Below are positions 8,132 through 16,423 of a stretch of DNA of 64,000 nucleotides, in pieces. Location of the stretch: assembly GCF_004353225.1 (NCBI RefSeq), contig NZ_CP037934.1:248001-312000 (forward strand), in the 5' to 3' direction. A program made the position numbers and the translations under genes. The DNA is from Marinobacter sp. JH2 (GTDB lineage Bacteria > Pseudomonadota > Gammaproteobacteria > Pseudomonadales > Oleiphilaceae). The notes beneath the pieces were generated by a model that was given only the letters and a program-made list of their open reading frames with translations, was not told the origin of the DNA and made no database searches. The stretch's first letter is position 1, and the number at the start of each line of letters is the position of its first letter.

Positions 8132-8494
8132 TTGGCCGAACCGGAATTCATTCCCCGCAACGATGACCCCCAGAAACCGTCCACCGATTCAGCACGCAAC
8201 CTCGCGATTGTCGTTTATATTCTGCAAGCACTGTCGTTTTTTCTGGGCGGTATTACCGGCCTGGTCGGGGTGATCGTGAATTACGTCAAAATGGACGACG
8301 TTCGTGGCACCTGGATTGAGAGCCATTTCCGTTGGCAAATTCGCACCTTTTGGATAGGCCTGCTTTGGACGGTGATCGGGGTTGTTACCACCCCGCTGAT
8401 CATCGGCTGGTTCATACTGTTGGGCACGTCTATCTGGGTGATCTATAAAATCGTAAAGGGTGCTCTGGCCCTAAACGACGGTCGAATCGTTTAA
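8132..8494 (+). CDS. DUF4870-type small membrane protein
   Basis: 120 aa with a TTG start; AGGAG at 8119-8123 gives 8-nt spacing and no ATG lies nearby, which decides the start. After a polar N-terminus it has hydrophobic segments at about 24-50, 72-90 and 90-108, with HFRWQIRTFWIG between them, a pattern shared by DUF4870/Tic20-like proteins. Function is not known for this family. An imperfect hairpin (about 8099-8121) overlaps its Shine-Dalgarno. Confidence 0.75.
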   Translation: MAEPEFIPRNDDPQKPSTDSARNLAIVVYILQALSFFLGGITGLVGVIVNYVKMDDVRGTWIESHFRWQIRTFWIGLLWTVIGVVTTPLIIGWFILLGTSIWVIYKIVKGALALNDGRIV

Positions 8495-8505
8495 TTACAC
8501 TTTTT

Positions 8506-8531
8506 ACATCTCGCTCAAGAGGGCGAGATGT
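8506..8531. terminator. Stem-loop after the DUF4870 gene
   Basis: ACATCTCGC (8506-8514) pairs with GCGAGATGT (8523-8531), 9 bp, loop TCAAGAGG. It starts 11 bp after the stop. The downstream sequence is C/T-rich but not a clean T-run, so termination strength is uncertain. Confidence 0.5.
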
Positions 8532-8753
8532 CCTCCTCCCCCCTCTCTCTTTATTTATTAAAGTTTTGTAAGACAATGATGCAGCCCGCACTGTGCCTGC
8601 ACGTTCAGTACTTCTACCTATTTCTTTTGCTAATGTGACTCAGTTCCTTGTCTGATCGGCCAAATTAATGTTTTGCATTTTGGCCCAAACTGCATTGCGT
8701 TTTAGTCGATAGTGTTGCACCTAATTAATAAGCATGAAAGGAGGGCGTTTCAA
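8532..8753 (+). promoter_or_regulatory. Leader region of the OmpA gene with a small hairpin
   Basis: No gene is seen. GGCCAAA (8658-8664) and TTTGGCC (8679-8685) form a 7-bp inverted repeat in AT-rich sequence, 70-95 bp before the OmpA start. This could be an operator or a 5' UTR hairpin. No known riboswitch is recognised. Confidence 0.3.
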
Positions 8754-9827
8754 ATGACAAGAAGGATATTTCGAGCGTTATCAGTGGCCGGTTTATGTGT
8801 CGCCGCAATACCACTGGCGCAAGCCAAACCGGTTCAGCACGAAAGTGAGGTTTCTGTTCTCGGCAGTTACATCAAGCCGGATAACGATCGTGCTGATGAA
8901 TACGGCACCGCAATGCGGGCCATGTACAGTCATCGATTGAGTCAGCACTGGTGGCTTGAACCGCAGTTCTTTGCGGGGATTTTCGAAACAGGTGTTAATG
9001 GTGGCACGGACTACTACCAGCAGGGATTAGGTGCTGATTTCAACTACCGCCTGTTTGGACCTGAGACTTTCTCCCCTTATATCTCTATCGGCGGCGGCGT
9101 TTCACGTAACGATGTGTTCAACAGCTCCAGCAACGAATTCAATGGTTATGCGAACGCCGCTCTGGGTTTGATTTCTTCCCCTTTCTCTAAGTCTGGACTT
9201 CGCCTGAGAGCCGACGCGAGATACCTGTGGGATGCTTTTGAAGAGGACTATTCGGATCTTCATTTTAGTGTTGGTTTAACCGTTCCTATCGGTGCGACGC
9301 GCACTCGCATCGTCGAAAAAACCGTGGTCATTGAAAAGCCGGTTGTGGTTGAGAAGAGCTTGGCCGATTCAGACGGTGACGGTGTGGTAGATGGTGTTGA
9401 TCAGTGTCCGAATACCTTGGAAGGTCTTGAGGTTAACGCTGTTGGTTGTGTGGAAACCAACCAGGTGCAGACCGTTATTCTGCAGGGCGTAACCTTTGAA
9501 TTTAACTCTGACCGCCTGACTGCAAATGCCAGAGACATTCTGATCAGCACGGCTGATGCTTTGAAAGGCCAGACCGATCTCAACGTTGAACTGGCCGGTT
9601 ACACCGATAGTCAGGGTTCTGCAGCCTACAACCGTGAATTGTCGCAAAAACGTGCGAACGCAGTACGCAATTACCTCTTGGATCTAGGCGTTGCCCCTAA
9701 ACAATTGACCGCCACTGGCTATGGCGAGGCCAATCCAGTACGGAGCAACGACACCGAAGAGGGTCGTGAGCGGAACCGCCGCGTTGAATTCAATGTGGTA
9801 TCGGATACAGCCGGAGAGGGTGCTTGA
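8754..9827 (+). CDS. OmpA/OprF-like outer-membrane protein with TSP3 linker
   Basis: 357 aa from ATG 8754. I chose this over an upstream TTG because AAAGGAGGG lies about 9 nt before it and a clean signal peptide follows (cleaved after LAQA, about residue 25). Residues ~30-185 look like an 8-stranded barrel. A coiled VVIEKPVVVEKS stretch then leads to one Ca-binding type-3 thrombospondin repeat (DSDGDGVVDGVDQCP). The C-terminal ~110 residues are an OmpA peptidoglycan-binding domain (FEFNSDRLTANARD, ELAGYTDSQGSAAYNRELSQKRANAV split over two motifs, ending GRERNRRVEF). It probably links outer membrane and cell wall. The TSP3 lipoprotein gene starts 3 bp after it. Confidence 0.9.
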   Translation: MTRRIFRALSVAGLCVAAIPLAQAKPVQHESEVSVLGSYIKPDNDRADEYGTAMRAMYSHRLSQHWWLEPQFFAGIFETGVNGGTDYYQQGLGADFNYRLFGPETFSPYISIGGGVSRNDVFNSSSNEFNGYANAALGLISSPFSKSGLRLRADARYLWDAFEEDYSDLHFSVGLTVPIGATRTRIVEKTVVIEKPVVVEKSLADSDGDGVVDGVDQCPNTLEGLEVNAVGCVETNQVQTVILQGVTFEFNSDRLTANARDILISTADALKGQTDLNVELAGYTDSQGSAAYNRELSQKRANAVRNYLLDLGVAPKQLTATGYGEANPVRSNDTEEGRERNRRVEFNVVSDTAGEGA

Positions 9828-9829
9828 TT

Positions 9830-11383
9830 ATGAAGTTGAATAATTTGAATTTCCCTTTGATTTTATTGTTTACCGCATTGCTGGCGCTGGCCGGCTGTGA
9901 AGCCGATGGCTCGAGTGATGGCTCTAGTGTTAACGGTGGCGGGGATAACGTTGACAACCCGAAAGATTTTGACGGAGACGGAGACGGCATTCCTGATAAC
10001 GAGGACTCCTGCCCTAATACCATTAACGACGGTGTTGATGCAGACGCCGATGGTATTGATGATGCCTGTGATGACGATATCTCCAATAATGACGACATCG
10101 ATGGTGACGGTGTCCTCAATGGTGTAGACAACTGCCCGTTGGTTGCCAACTCGAATCAGCTCAACACTGATCGTGATTCGTTTGGTGATGTCTGTGACAT
10201 CGATTCCGATGGTGACGGCATTGACGATAAAGTAAAGAATACCGATGGTAGCTACACCGATACCGGTGCGGATAATTGTCCTTTGATTGCCAATCCTTCT
10301 CAGGCGGACCGTGATAATAATAGTGTTGGTAATGCCTGTGATACCGATGCAGACGGGGATGGTGTTGACGATAAAGCGCTGGATGCGGCTACCGGCCAGT
10401 TCTCGGTGATTGATCCGGCGGATGGTGGTGATAACTGCCCTCTGGAAGCGAACTCCGGTCAGGAAGATGCAAATAGTGATGGCGTAGGTGATGCGTGTTC
10501 GGATGACGACGATGGCGACGGTGTTGTTACCGGCGATAACTGTCCGTTAGTGTTCAATCCTAATCAGGAAGATACCGATGCTGATGGCACCGGCGACGCC
10601 TGTGACGTTGACATGGACGGTGATGGCGTAAATGATAAAACCGATTTAGGGTTTGGTAATTTCGGACCGGTTTTGATCAATTCGGACAACTGTCCGTATG
10701 TGCCGAACGGCGCGGACCAAGCAAGCGTTGACGGTGTCGGCAACCAGACTGATTCCGACGGTGACGGCATTGGTGACGCGTGCGACCGAGTCGATAACGT
10801 TGCGTTCTCTTGCGGCGTTGGTGAGCAGTTCGAACCGATGCTGACCAGCAGCACCGTCAACGGTAAAAACCTTGGTGTGGTGGCTTCTGCCAATGAAACA
10901 AACTGTTTGTTGCCACTTGGACTGCTGTGCAATGTGAGCGATGAAAACAATGTCGTCGATGAGGATCTGAGTAACTTCGCGACCATTCAGAATACCAACT
11001 TGCTGGGTCTGTCGAATGTTAGCCTGCGCGTAGCGGCGACCTCTGGTTTCAGGTATCCAGGGCAAAACGTGATCGGCGTGTCAATCGCAGAGGCGGCGCA
11101 GTTGGTTCGGTTAGGCCTGTTAACCAACGGTGGTTTGAAAGTGCGGACCCTGCTGAATGGCGAAATTCAGGAAGAGTCTGACGGGCAGGTAGGGGCAGAG
11201 CTGGATTTGCTGGGCGTCTCTGGTCTGTTGGGTGGCGATGAGGTCGGATTCTTGGTCTTCCAGACTTCTAAGAGCTTTGACTCAGTCGAAGTTGAGAGTG
11301 GTGGTTTCGAGCTGCTGTCAGTGCTGGATGAGTTCAACGTGCACGCCGTGTGTGCGTCGACAAACGATGTTCAGCTGCGATAG
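9830..11383 (+). CDS. Thrombospondin type-3 repeat lipoprotein (Ca-binding)
   Basis: 517 aa from ATG 9830, preceded by GGAGAGGG. The signal peptide ends in the lipobox LALAGC. Residues ~45-330 are a run of about seven type-3 repeats, each with DxDGDGxxD calcium loops and the DNCP...N.QxDxDxDGxGDxC disulfide pattern; two repeats carry inserts of about 20 residues (for example around KNTDGSYTDTG). The last ~180 residues are Cys-poor and beta-rich with no recognised domain. It follows the OmpA/TSP3 gene directly, so the two are probably co-expressed. A surface-exposed calcium-stabilised stalk is the likely architecture; the ligand is unknown. Confidence 0.88.
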   Translation: MKLNNLNFPLILLFTALLALAGCEADGSSDGSSVNGGGDNVDNPKDFDGDGDGIPDNEDSCPNTINDGVDADADGIDDACDDDISNNDDIDGDGVLNGVDNCPLVANSNQLNTDRDSFGDVCDIDSDGDGIDDKVKNTDGSYTDTGADNCPLIANPSQADRDNNSVGNACDTDADGDGVDDKALDAATGQFSVIDPADGGDNCPLEANSGQEDANSDGVGDACSDDDDGDGVVTGDNCPLVFNPNQEDTDADGTGDACDVDMDGDGVNDKTDLGFGNFGPVLINSDNCPYVPNGADQASVDGVGNQTDSDGDGIGDACDRVDNVAFSCGVGEQFEPMLTSSTVNGKNLGVVASANETNCLLPLGLLCNVSDENNVVDEDLSNFATIQNTNLLGLSNVSLRVAATSGFRYPGQNVIGVSIAEAAQLVRLGLLTNGGLKVRTLLNGEIQEESDGQVGAELDLLGVSGLLGGDEVGFLVFQTSKSFDSVEVESGGFELLSVLDEFNVHAVCASTNDVQLR

Positions 11384-11400
11384 CGACGACTCGACGTAAG

Positions 11401-11431
11401 AAAAAGGGCCGGCAATTGCCGGCCCTTTTTT
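11401..11431. terminator. Bidirectional terminator
   Basis: AAAAAGGGCCGGCAATTGCCGGCCCTTTTTT has an almost perfectly symmetric stem with A/T tails on both sides. It sits between the convergent TSP3 lipoprotein and MFS genes and can serve both. Confidence 0.93.
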
Positions 11432-11454
11432 GTTGTTCGCGCTCTATATCTTGG

Positions 11455-12798
11455 CTAGTCTTCCGTCACTTCATCCAGCCTCAACGCACTGATCATCCCG
11501 GCAAACCCCATTAACCCAAGCACGATAATCACGGCCACGTTGGATATCAGCGAGATAGCGGCGGTGAGGCCACCGGTCGCCAGTAATAGAATACCAATCA
11601 CCGTGTTGCTGACCGAGGTGTAGTCGGTACGCTTATTTCCGCCCGCCATATCCACCAGATACGTTTTACGGCCAAGGCGAACACCGGCATGAGCAATGCT
11701 CAGAATGAAGAACGCAACGGGATAAAACCAGGCACCGCCGAAACCGGGGCCGAAAACGAGGGCCAGGCATCCCACGGTTACACAAATGCCACTGGCCATT
11801 GCGGCGCCACGGATCATCACGCGGCGGCTGGAAGTGTCTGCCGCCCAGCCCCAGAAACTGGCGCTGAGAGAACTGGCCAAGCTGCTGGCGAGCAGGAAGA
11901 CGCCAAGCATCCAGCCAATGTCGGATTCTTTCTGGGCCATGACCACAAAGTATGGAGAGGCCAGTGCGGAGCATAACAACAAGGCTCGGGTAATGACAAA
12001 ATTTCGAAACAGGGCGTCGGTACGCAAGAGGGATAGGCTTTTGATGGCTTCCGCCAAGGCGTTTCCGCCGCCATCGGTTTCACCAGCGTACTCTTCCACT
12101 CCGGCAAACAGTAAGCCCGCGATAATCCACATGCTGGCGGCGAGTAGCAGCAACAGAGCGTAAAAGTCGATGCTCGGATCGCCCCGGTCCCAGAATAGCA
12201 GTGCGGTGAGAATCACCGTCGCCGTGCCGCCCAAGGTACTAGCTAGGCCGGACAAGCGCCCGCGCCGTGTCTTCGGGATGCATTTGCCCTGCACATCTTT
12301 CATGGAAACTGAGCAGAATCCGCGCGAAAGCGAGAACACGATGAGGGCAGCTACAATGCCACTACCCGCTGCATAGCCTTCAAGAAACCACACGCTGGCA
12401 GCCATGGCCATCACGCTCACGGCCTGCCCGAAACTGCCCAATGTCCAGAACCATTTGCGCACCGCTTTGCGGCGAACCCAGGCGCCGATCACCATTTGCG
12501 GCACCATTGAGCCCGATTCACGAATGGGCACCAGCCAAGCCACCAAAGCGGGTGCACCGACGGCGCTCATCAGCCACGCCAGAACGGTTTTCGGGCTGAT
12601 TAGCAGGTCGCCGAGCTTAGTCAGTACATTGCTGAACAAGATTAAGAAAAAATTGCGTGGTACTTCCCGGCAGGCTTCGGCAGGAATGTCTTTGCAAACA
12701 CGGGCATCTTCTTCGTTGGCGATCAGGCTGTACAGCTGATCAATCGAATAGGAGGACTTTTCGGACAAGGTGGCTACTCCGGCAAAGGATTTCGCCAA
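11455..12798 (-). CDS. MFS transporter of unknown substrate
   Basis: 447 aa with about 12 hydrophobic segments after a ~50-residue cytoplasmic N-terminus (SIDQLYSLIANEEDARVCKDIPAEACREVP). There is a basic loop VRRKAVRKWFW between early helices, KTRRGRLSGLAS between helices 4-5, and DTSSRRVMIRG in the second half, the positions of MFS motif-A-like loops. The N-terminal cytoplasmic extension is unusual but recurs in uncharacterised marine MFS proteins. No operon partner; the gene downstream is convergent and the next minus-strand gene, at 12853-13947, lies 54 bp upstream. Substrate cannot be inferred. Confidence 0.8.
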   Translation of the reverse strand: MAKSFAGVATLSEKSSYSIDQLYSLIANEEDARVCKDIPAEACREVPRNFFLILFSNVLTKLGDLLISPKTVLAWLMSAVGAPALVAWLVPIRESGSMVPQMVIGAWVRRKAVRKWFWTLGSFGQAVSVMAMAASVWFLEGYAAGSGIVAALIVFSLSRGFCSVSMKDVQGKCIPKTRRGRLSGLASTLGGTATVILTALLFWDRGDPSIDFYALLLLLAASMWIIAGLLFAGVEEYAGETDGGGNALAEAIKSLSLLRTDALFRNFVITRALLLCSALASPYFVVMAQKESDIGWMLGVFLLASSLASSLSASFWGWAADTSSRRVMIRGAAMASGICVTVGCLALVFGPGFGGAWFYPVAFFILSIAHAGVRLGRKTYLVDMAGGNKRTDYTSVSNTVIGILLLATGGLTAAISLISNVAVIIVLGLMGFAGMISALRLDEVTED

Positions 12799-12852
12799 GC
12801 ATAGCAGGAGCCGGGAAGTTGCTTAAGGGCCGGTTGGTGCAGTTATGGCTGG

Positions 12853-13947
12853 CTAAACCAAATGATGATCCCAATACAGTGGCAGTTGGGCAATGCCCTG
12901 AGCCGGCTGGTGTGCGCCAAGCCGAACCAGTTTGCCTTGGCCCGAGGAAATCAGGAAGTCACCGCCGGCTAATGCCTGCACGCCCGAACAATCGGGAATC
13001 GAGGTTTTTGCGAGCAGCTTGCCGGTGCTGCCTTGAAAAACCACTGCCGTGCCGCCGACGGGGGATGCTGCGGCCACTAGATCGTTTTCCGGGTGGGCGA
13101 TGACGCTGGCAATATAGTTGGCGAGGCCCGCTTGGGTTTCATCGTCAAAACGCATTTCGGTTAGCCGGTTGCCTTCCATGCGGGCAAGCAAGGCCGGCAT
13201 TTCGTGCCTGGGGCCTTGGTGTTGGTAGGCTACGTAAACGTTGCCGGAAGGGTGAACGTCCAGGTGACGCAGGCTTTGTTGATGGTGGCTCGGGGTCAGG
13301 CGGCCAATAATCTCTCCCGAGCGGCGGTCCATCAGAATCAGTGCCGATGTCATGGTGTCGAGATTGAGTTTAAGCCGGTCATAATCCGGGTGGGTGAGAA
13401 TGCCGCCGAGGGCGATGGCCAGGGTTTCGCCGTCCGGATGTAGGGTGATTTGGTGTGGTCCGATACCTGCTAATTCGAAGGTGTTTACCCGTTGGTAGTT
13501 TTGCTCGGCATCATAAACCGCCACGATGCCCTCGCCGGGTTCGTAGCGGCTGGCGGTGGCATAAAGCCAGCGCCCATCCGGGGAGAACACACCGTGGCCC
13601 ACGAAGTGTTCACCTTGCGCGGCTTCAATATTGTGAAGGCGTCTACCGGTAGATGCGTCCAACACATAGAAGCTCCACCCCGGCCGGCGCTCGAAGAACA
13701 CTAGTTGATTGCCCTCGGGACGAGTGCAACCGCTGTGGCAACGGGTATCCACTGGTGAAACCCAAAGCGGCTGACCTTTCAAGTCAAAAGCACTAACACC
13801 GAAGGTGCCATCGGGTTTGCCCACCGCTGCCGAGTACTGCTCGGGGTTAAACCCCGACTTTCTCGGCATTAAGCTGCAGCCACTCAGGCTTAACGCAGCA
13901 GTGCCGGCAAAAGCTGTTTTCAGGAGTTTGCGTCGGCTTCTATCCAT
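12853..13947 (-). CDS. DUF1513 protein (Tat-exported, seven-bladed-propeller-like)
   Basis: 364 aa from the ATG at 13947, which lies 13 bp after the upstream stop and gives a clean Tat signal (SRRKLLKT) ending in LSLSGC, so it is probably a Tat lipoprotein. An upstream GTG/TTG extension would overlap the imelysin gene and is not used. WD/YVTN-like repeats are visible (FSPDGRWLYAT, LHPDGETLAIAL, VHPSGNVYVAY, AHPENDLVAAA), pointing to a beta-propeller. It is the last gene of the imelysin operon. In pseudomonads DUF1513 genes also travel with imelysins and the di-heme protein. Biochemical role unknown. Confidence 0.85.
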   Translation of the reverse strand: MDRSRRKLLKTAFAGTAALSLSGCSLMPRKSGFNPEQYSAAVGKPDGTFGVSAFDLKGQPLWVSPVDTRCHSGCTRPEGNQLVFFERRPGWSFYVLDASTGRRLHNIEAAQGEHFVGHGVFSPDGRWLYATASRYEPGEGIVAVYDAEQNYQRVNTFELAGIGPHQITLHPDGETLAIALGGILTHPDYDRLKLNLDTMTSALILMDRRSGEIIGRLTPSHHQQSLRHLDVHPSGNVYVAYQHQGPRHEMPALLARMEGNRLTEMRFDDETQAGLANYIASVIAHPENDLVAAASPVGGTAVVFQGSTGKLLAKTSIPDCSGVQALAGGDFLISSGQGKLVRLGAHQPAQGIAQLPLYWDHHLV

Positions 13948-13960
13948 TACATCTGGCCCT

Positions 13961-15004
13961 TCAGTCACCGTCGCTGGAATTGAAGCCCCGAACAACACCC
14001 AGAGCAACAGCGGCTTGGTCGTTGATCAGGGTTGCGAGCTGGGAAACGTCAACGTATAGCCCTTGCAGTATGCGAAAGGCGTTGTCGTCAGACAGCAATG
14101 CGGTCATCGGCCGATCAGCTTCCGGAAAGTTATCCAGCGCAGCATCAAACTGGTGTTGGACTCGCTCAGCCAGTTGTAATTCACCCTTTTGTTCCAGAAG
14201 TCCCAGAAATTCAGGCATGAAATGTTGCTGCAACCCGCGCAGGGTGGCTTCTACCGATAACAGGCTGGTGCCACTGCGCCAGGCATCGGTGATGTAAGGA
14301 TTGCGCTTGCCATTGCCGCGCAGCCCCATGGGTTTTGCTAACCGCCGCTCCTCAAGAATCTCCAGTGCTGCCATGGCCGACTTGAGGGTAGAAACGTGAT
14401 AGACCTCGGTGTTTAGGTAAGGCGTTTTGAAGTTTTGCCAGTCGGCACTGAGCTGTTTGCTGTTTGAAGCAATATGCTGGGTGACAGTGGTCAACAGAGC
14501 GCAGCTGTGGGGGGCCGGCAGGGCACTTTTGCCGGTGGACAATGCCTCATCAAACAGCAGGTATTCCAGCATGGGAAAACCCTGAACAGCTACGCCCGAT
14601 TGTTCAATAATGTCGGTGGTGATCGGCTGATCTGATTTTGTCAGGTAGCTGGCTTTGCGGGCAACCAGATTTTTAGGGTCTGGCCAGAATTGAAACTGCC
14701 AGGCCAGATTGTCGTTCTCCACTGGTCCGAAATCGACAAAGCGCACCTGTTGCCAGGCCACAAAGGCATCACGCCAGTGTTGTTCGAGCTGCTCCCTTTG
14801 CTTCTCGTCGGGTGCTTCACAGTAACGGTTGGCTTGCTCGGCAAGCTGGCTTGTTTCGTCGGCGAGCAGGTCATAGCCCGATTGAATTGCCGGGTGCCAG
14901 CCCGCGCGGGCACTTTGTGGCGCATCCACCGGTGTGGCCGCGAAACTGACAGAGGCGGCAACGGCTAGGGTCGAGGCGCAAAAGGCTCGAATGATGGGCT
15001 GCAT
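13961..15004 (-). CDS. Imelysin-family periplasmic protein, second copy, altered motif
   Basis: 347 aa with a signal peptide (cleaved near SFAATPV). The two-part helical imelysin fold is suggested by WRDAFVAWQQVRFVDFGPVE and GFPMLEYLLFDEAL. The latter is the GxHxxE motif position, but His is replaced by Pro, so the metal or protease-like site is not intact. Ends 10 bp downstream of the di-heme gene and 13 bp upstream of the DUF1513 start, so one transcript. Imelysins were named for insulin-cleaving and iron-regulated proteins; a role in iron capture at the cell surface is the usual proposal but is not proven. Confidence 0.85.
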   Translation of the reverse strand: MQPIIRAFCASTLAVAASVSFAATPVDAPQSARAGWHPAIQSGYDLLADETSQLAEQANRYCEAPDEKQREQLEQHWRDAFVAWQQVRFVDFGPVENDNLAWQFQFWPDPKNLVARKASYLTKSDQPITTDIIEQSGVAVQGFPMLEYLLFDEALSTGKSALPAPHSCALLTTVTQHIASNSKQLSADWQNFKTPYLNTEVYHVSTLKSAMAALEILEERRLAKPMGLRGNGKRNPYITDAWRSGTSLLSVEATLRGLQQHFMPEFLGLLEQKGELQLAERVQHQFDAALDNFPEADRPMTALLSDDNAFRILQGLYVDVSQLATLINDQAAVALGVVRGFNSSDGD

Positions 15005-15013
15005 GGCAACTCC

Positions 15014-16417
15014 TTAAAGCGAATTGAGGAAATCGATCAGTGCTTGTCGGTCACTGGCTGACAATTGGCGGTATTGATCGGCCGTTGTTTGAGCTTCGCC
15101 GCCGTGCCAAAGAATGGCTTCTTCCTGCGTGCGGGCGCGGCCGTCATGCAAGAAGCCCGCTTGTGGATTCACTAGTTTTGCCAGCCCGGTGCCCCACAAA
15201 GGCGGAGTGCGCCATTCGTTGCCGTCGGCCAGAAATTCATCACGCCCGTCTGCCAGTGCTGACCCCATGTCGTGTAATAACAGGTCGGTATAGGGCCAGA
15301 TGGTCTGGTTGCTAAGATCCGGGCGATCGGCGACTTGGCCTGTGGTGTGTTTGGGTGTGTGGCACGCTGCGCAGCCGATTTCGTTAAAGCGCTTGGCACC
15401 TTGCTGAACGGATTCCTGATTCAGGTTACGCCGGGCGGGAACGGCCAGACTCTTGGCGTAGAAGGTGACAAAGCCGGCGACTTTATCGGTGACTTCCGGC
15501 GCGCCGCCATCGGGAAATTGCTCACAATTCTGCTCAGCTGTGCAGTCGGTAGTGGGTTTCAGGCTTGAGGTCAGCCCCATGTCGCCTGCGAATGCACCCA
15601 TGCCTTGCTGATGCACGTTAGGCTCTGCAGCCTTCCAGCCAAAGCGGCCCGGTGCCGTCTGTTTTGTTGCCAGATCCCAAACCTGATTCAGTTTGCCGGA
15701 AATGCCGTTTTTGTCTTCGTCGTCGGGATCGGTCAAAGCTTCAAGATCGCCGATTGGAATGGCTTCCAGCAAACCCATGCCGATCATTTGCGGTGCTACG
15801 CGGGGAGAGACCAACAGACTTTTCGGTAGCGGGCCGTAGTTCGGGTTGTCGATGTGATACACCGGTTTGCGTAAGGAAATCTGATGGCCATCGGGTAACG
15901 TTTCTGTGACCGGTTGCCATTCGATACGTAGGTTGGCTTCGGGCTTTGCAGCTGGCAAAGCTGCGGTCTGGAGCTGAGCACCATAAACAGGAGCCGGTTT
16001 GAAACCTTGCGTGCGGAGTATGTCCGCATCTTTCAGTGGATCTGCGGGCACCGCTAGCCGAAGGAATAGAGATACGGTTGGTTCGTCCACTCCCGGAGGA
16101 TGGCCGCGGCCATCTTTGATGTGACAGCCCTGGCAAGAATTAGTATTGAACAGAGGCCCAAGACCGTCCCGGGCATCGGTGCTGGCGGGTGCTTCAACCC
16201 AAGGATTCCGGAAGAAACTGTTACCGACACTGAAATCCAGCCGTTTTGTCATCGACAAGTTGGCTTGGGGTAGTGAGTAGGCATTGGTATCGGATTGCTG
16301 AACCGTGCCTTCACCACCGGTATTCGGTGTGGTTTGTATCGGGTAACCAGCGTGGCTGGCGGCGAAAACGGGAACGCTGGCCATAGCCAGCGTTCCCCAG
16401 ATCAGTGCGTTTTTCAT
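15014..16417 (-). CDS. Di-heme oxidoreductase (DUF1111, cytochrome c peroxidase-like)
   Basis: 467 aa with a signal peptide (cleaved near VFAASH). Two CxxCH heme c sites: CQGCH at about residue 95-99 and CAACH at about 350-354. The family resembles MauG/CcpA but is called thiol oxidoreductase in databases with little evidence. Motifs FFRNPWVEAP, GLGPLFNTNSCQGCH and PYTDLLLHDMGSAL are typical. It sits between two imelysin genes, 6 and 10 bp spacing, and is clearly co-transcribed. Likely periplasmic; redox handling of iron or of a partner protein is inference. Confidence 0.88.
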   Translation of the reverse strand: MKNALIWGTLAMASVPVFAASHAGYPIQTTPNTGGEGTVQQSDTNAYSLPQANLSMTKRLDFSVGNSFFRNPWVEAPASTDARDGLGPLFNTNSCQGCHIKDGRGHPPGVDEPTVSLFLRLAVPADPLKDADILRTQGFKPAPVYGAQLQTAALPAAKPEANLRIEWQPVTETLPDGHQISLRKPVYHIDNPNYGPLPKSLLVSPRVAPQMIGMGLLEAIPIGDLEALTDPDDEDKNGISGKLNQVWDLATKQTAPGRFGWKAAEPNVHQQGMGAFAGDMGLTSSLKPTTDCTAEQNCEQFPDGGAPEVTDKVAGFVTFYAKSLAVPARRNLNQESVQQGAKRFNEIGCAACHTPKHTTGQVADRPDLSNQTIWPYTDLLLHDMGSALADGRDEFLADGNEWRTPPLWGTGLAKLVNPQAGFLHDGRARTQEEAILWHGGEAQTTADQYRQLSASDRQALIDFLNSL

Positions 16418-16423
16418 CGTGCC

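Noticed and set aside
11689..12376. Plus-strand ORFs inside the MFS gene
   Set aside because: Antisense shadows of a clear membrane-protein frame with no ribosome sites or domains.
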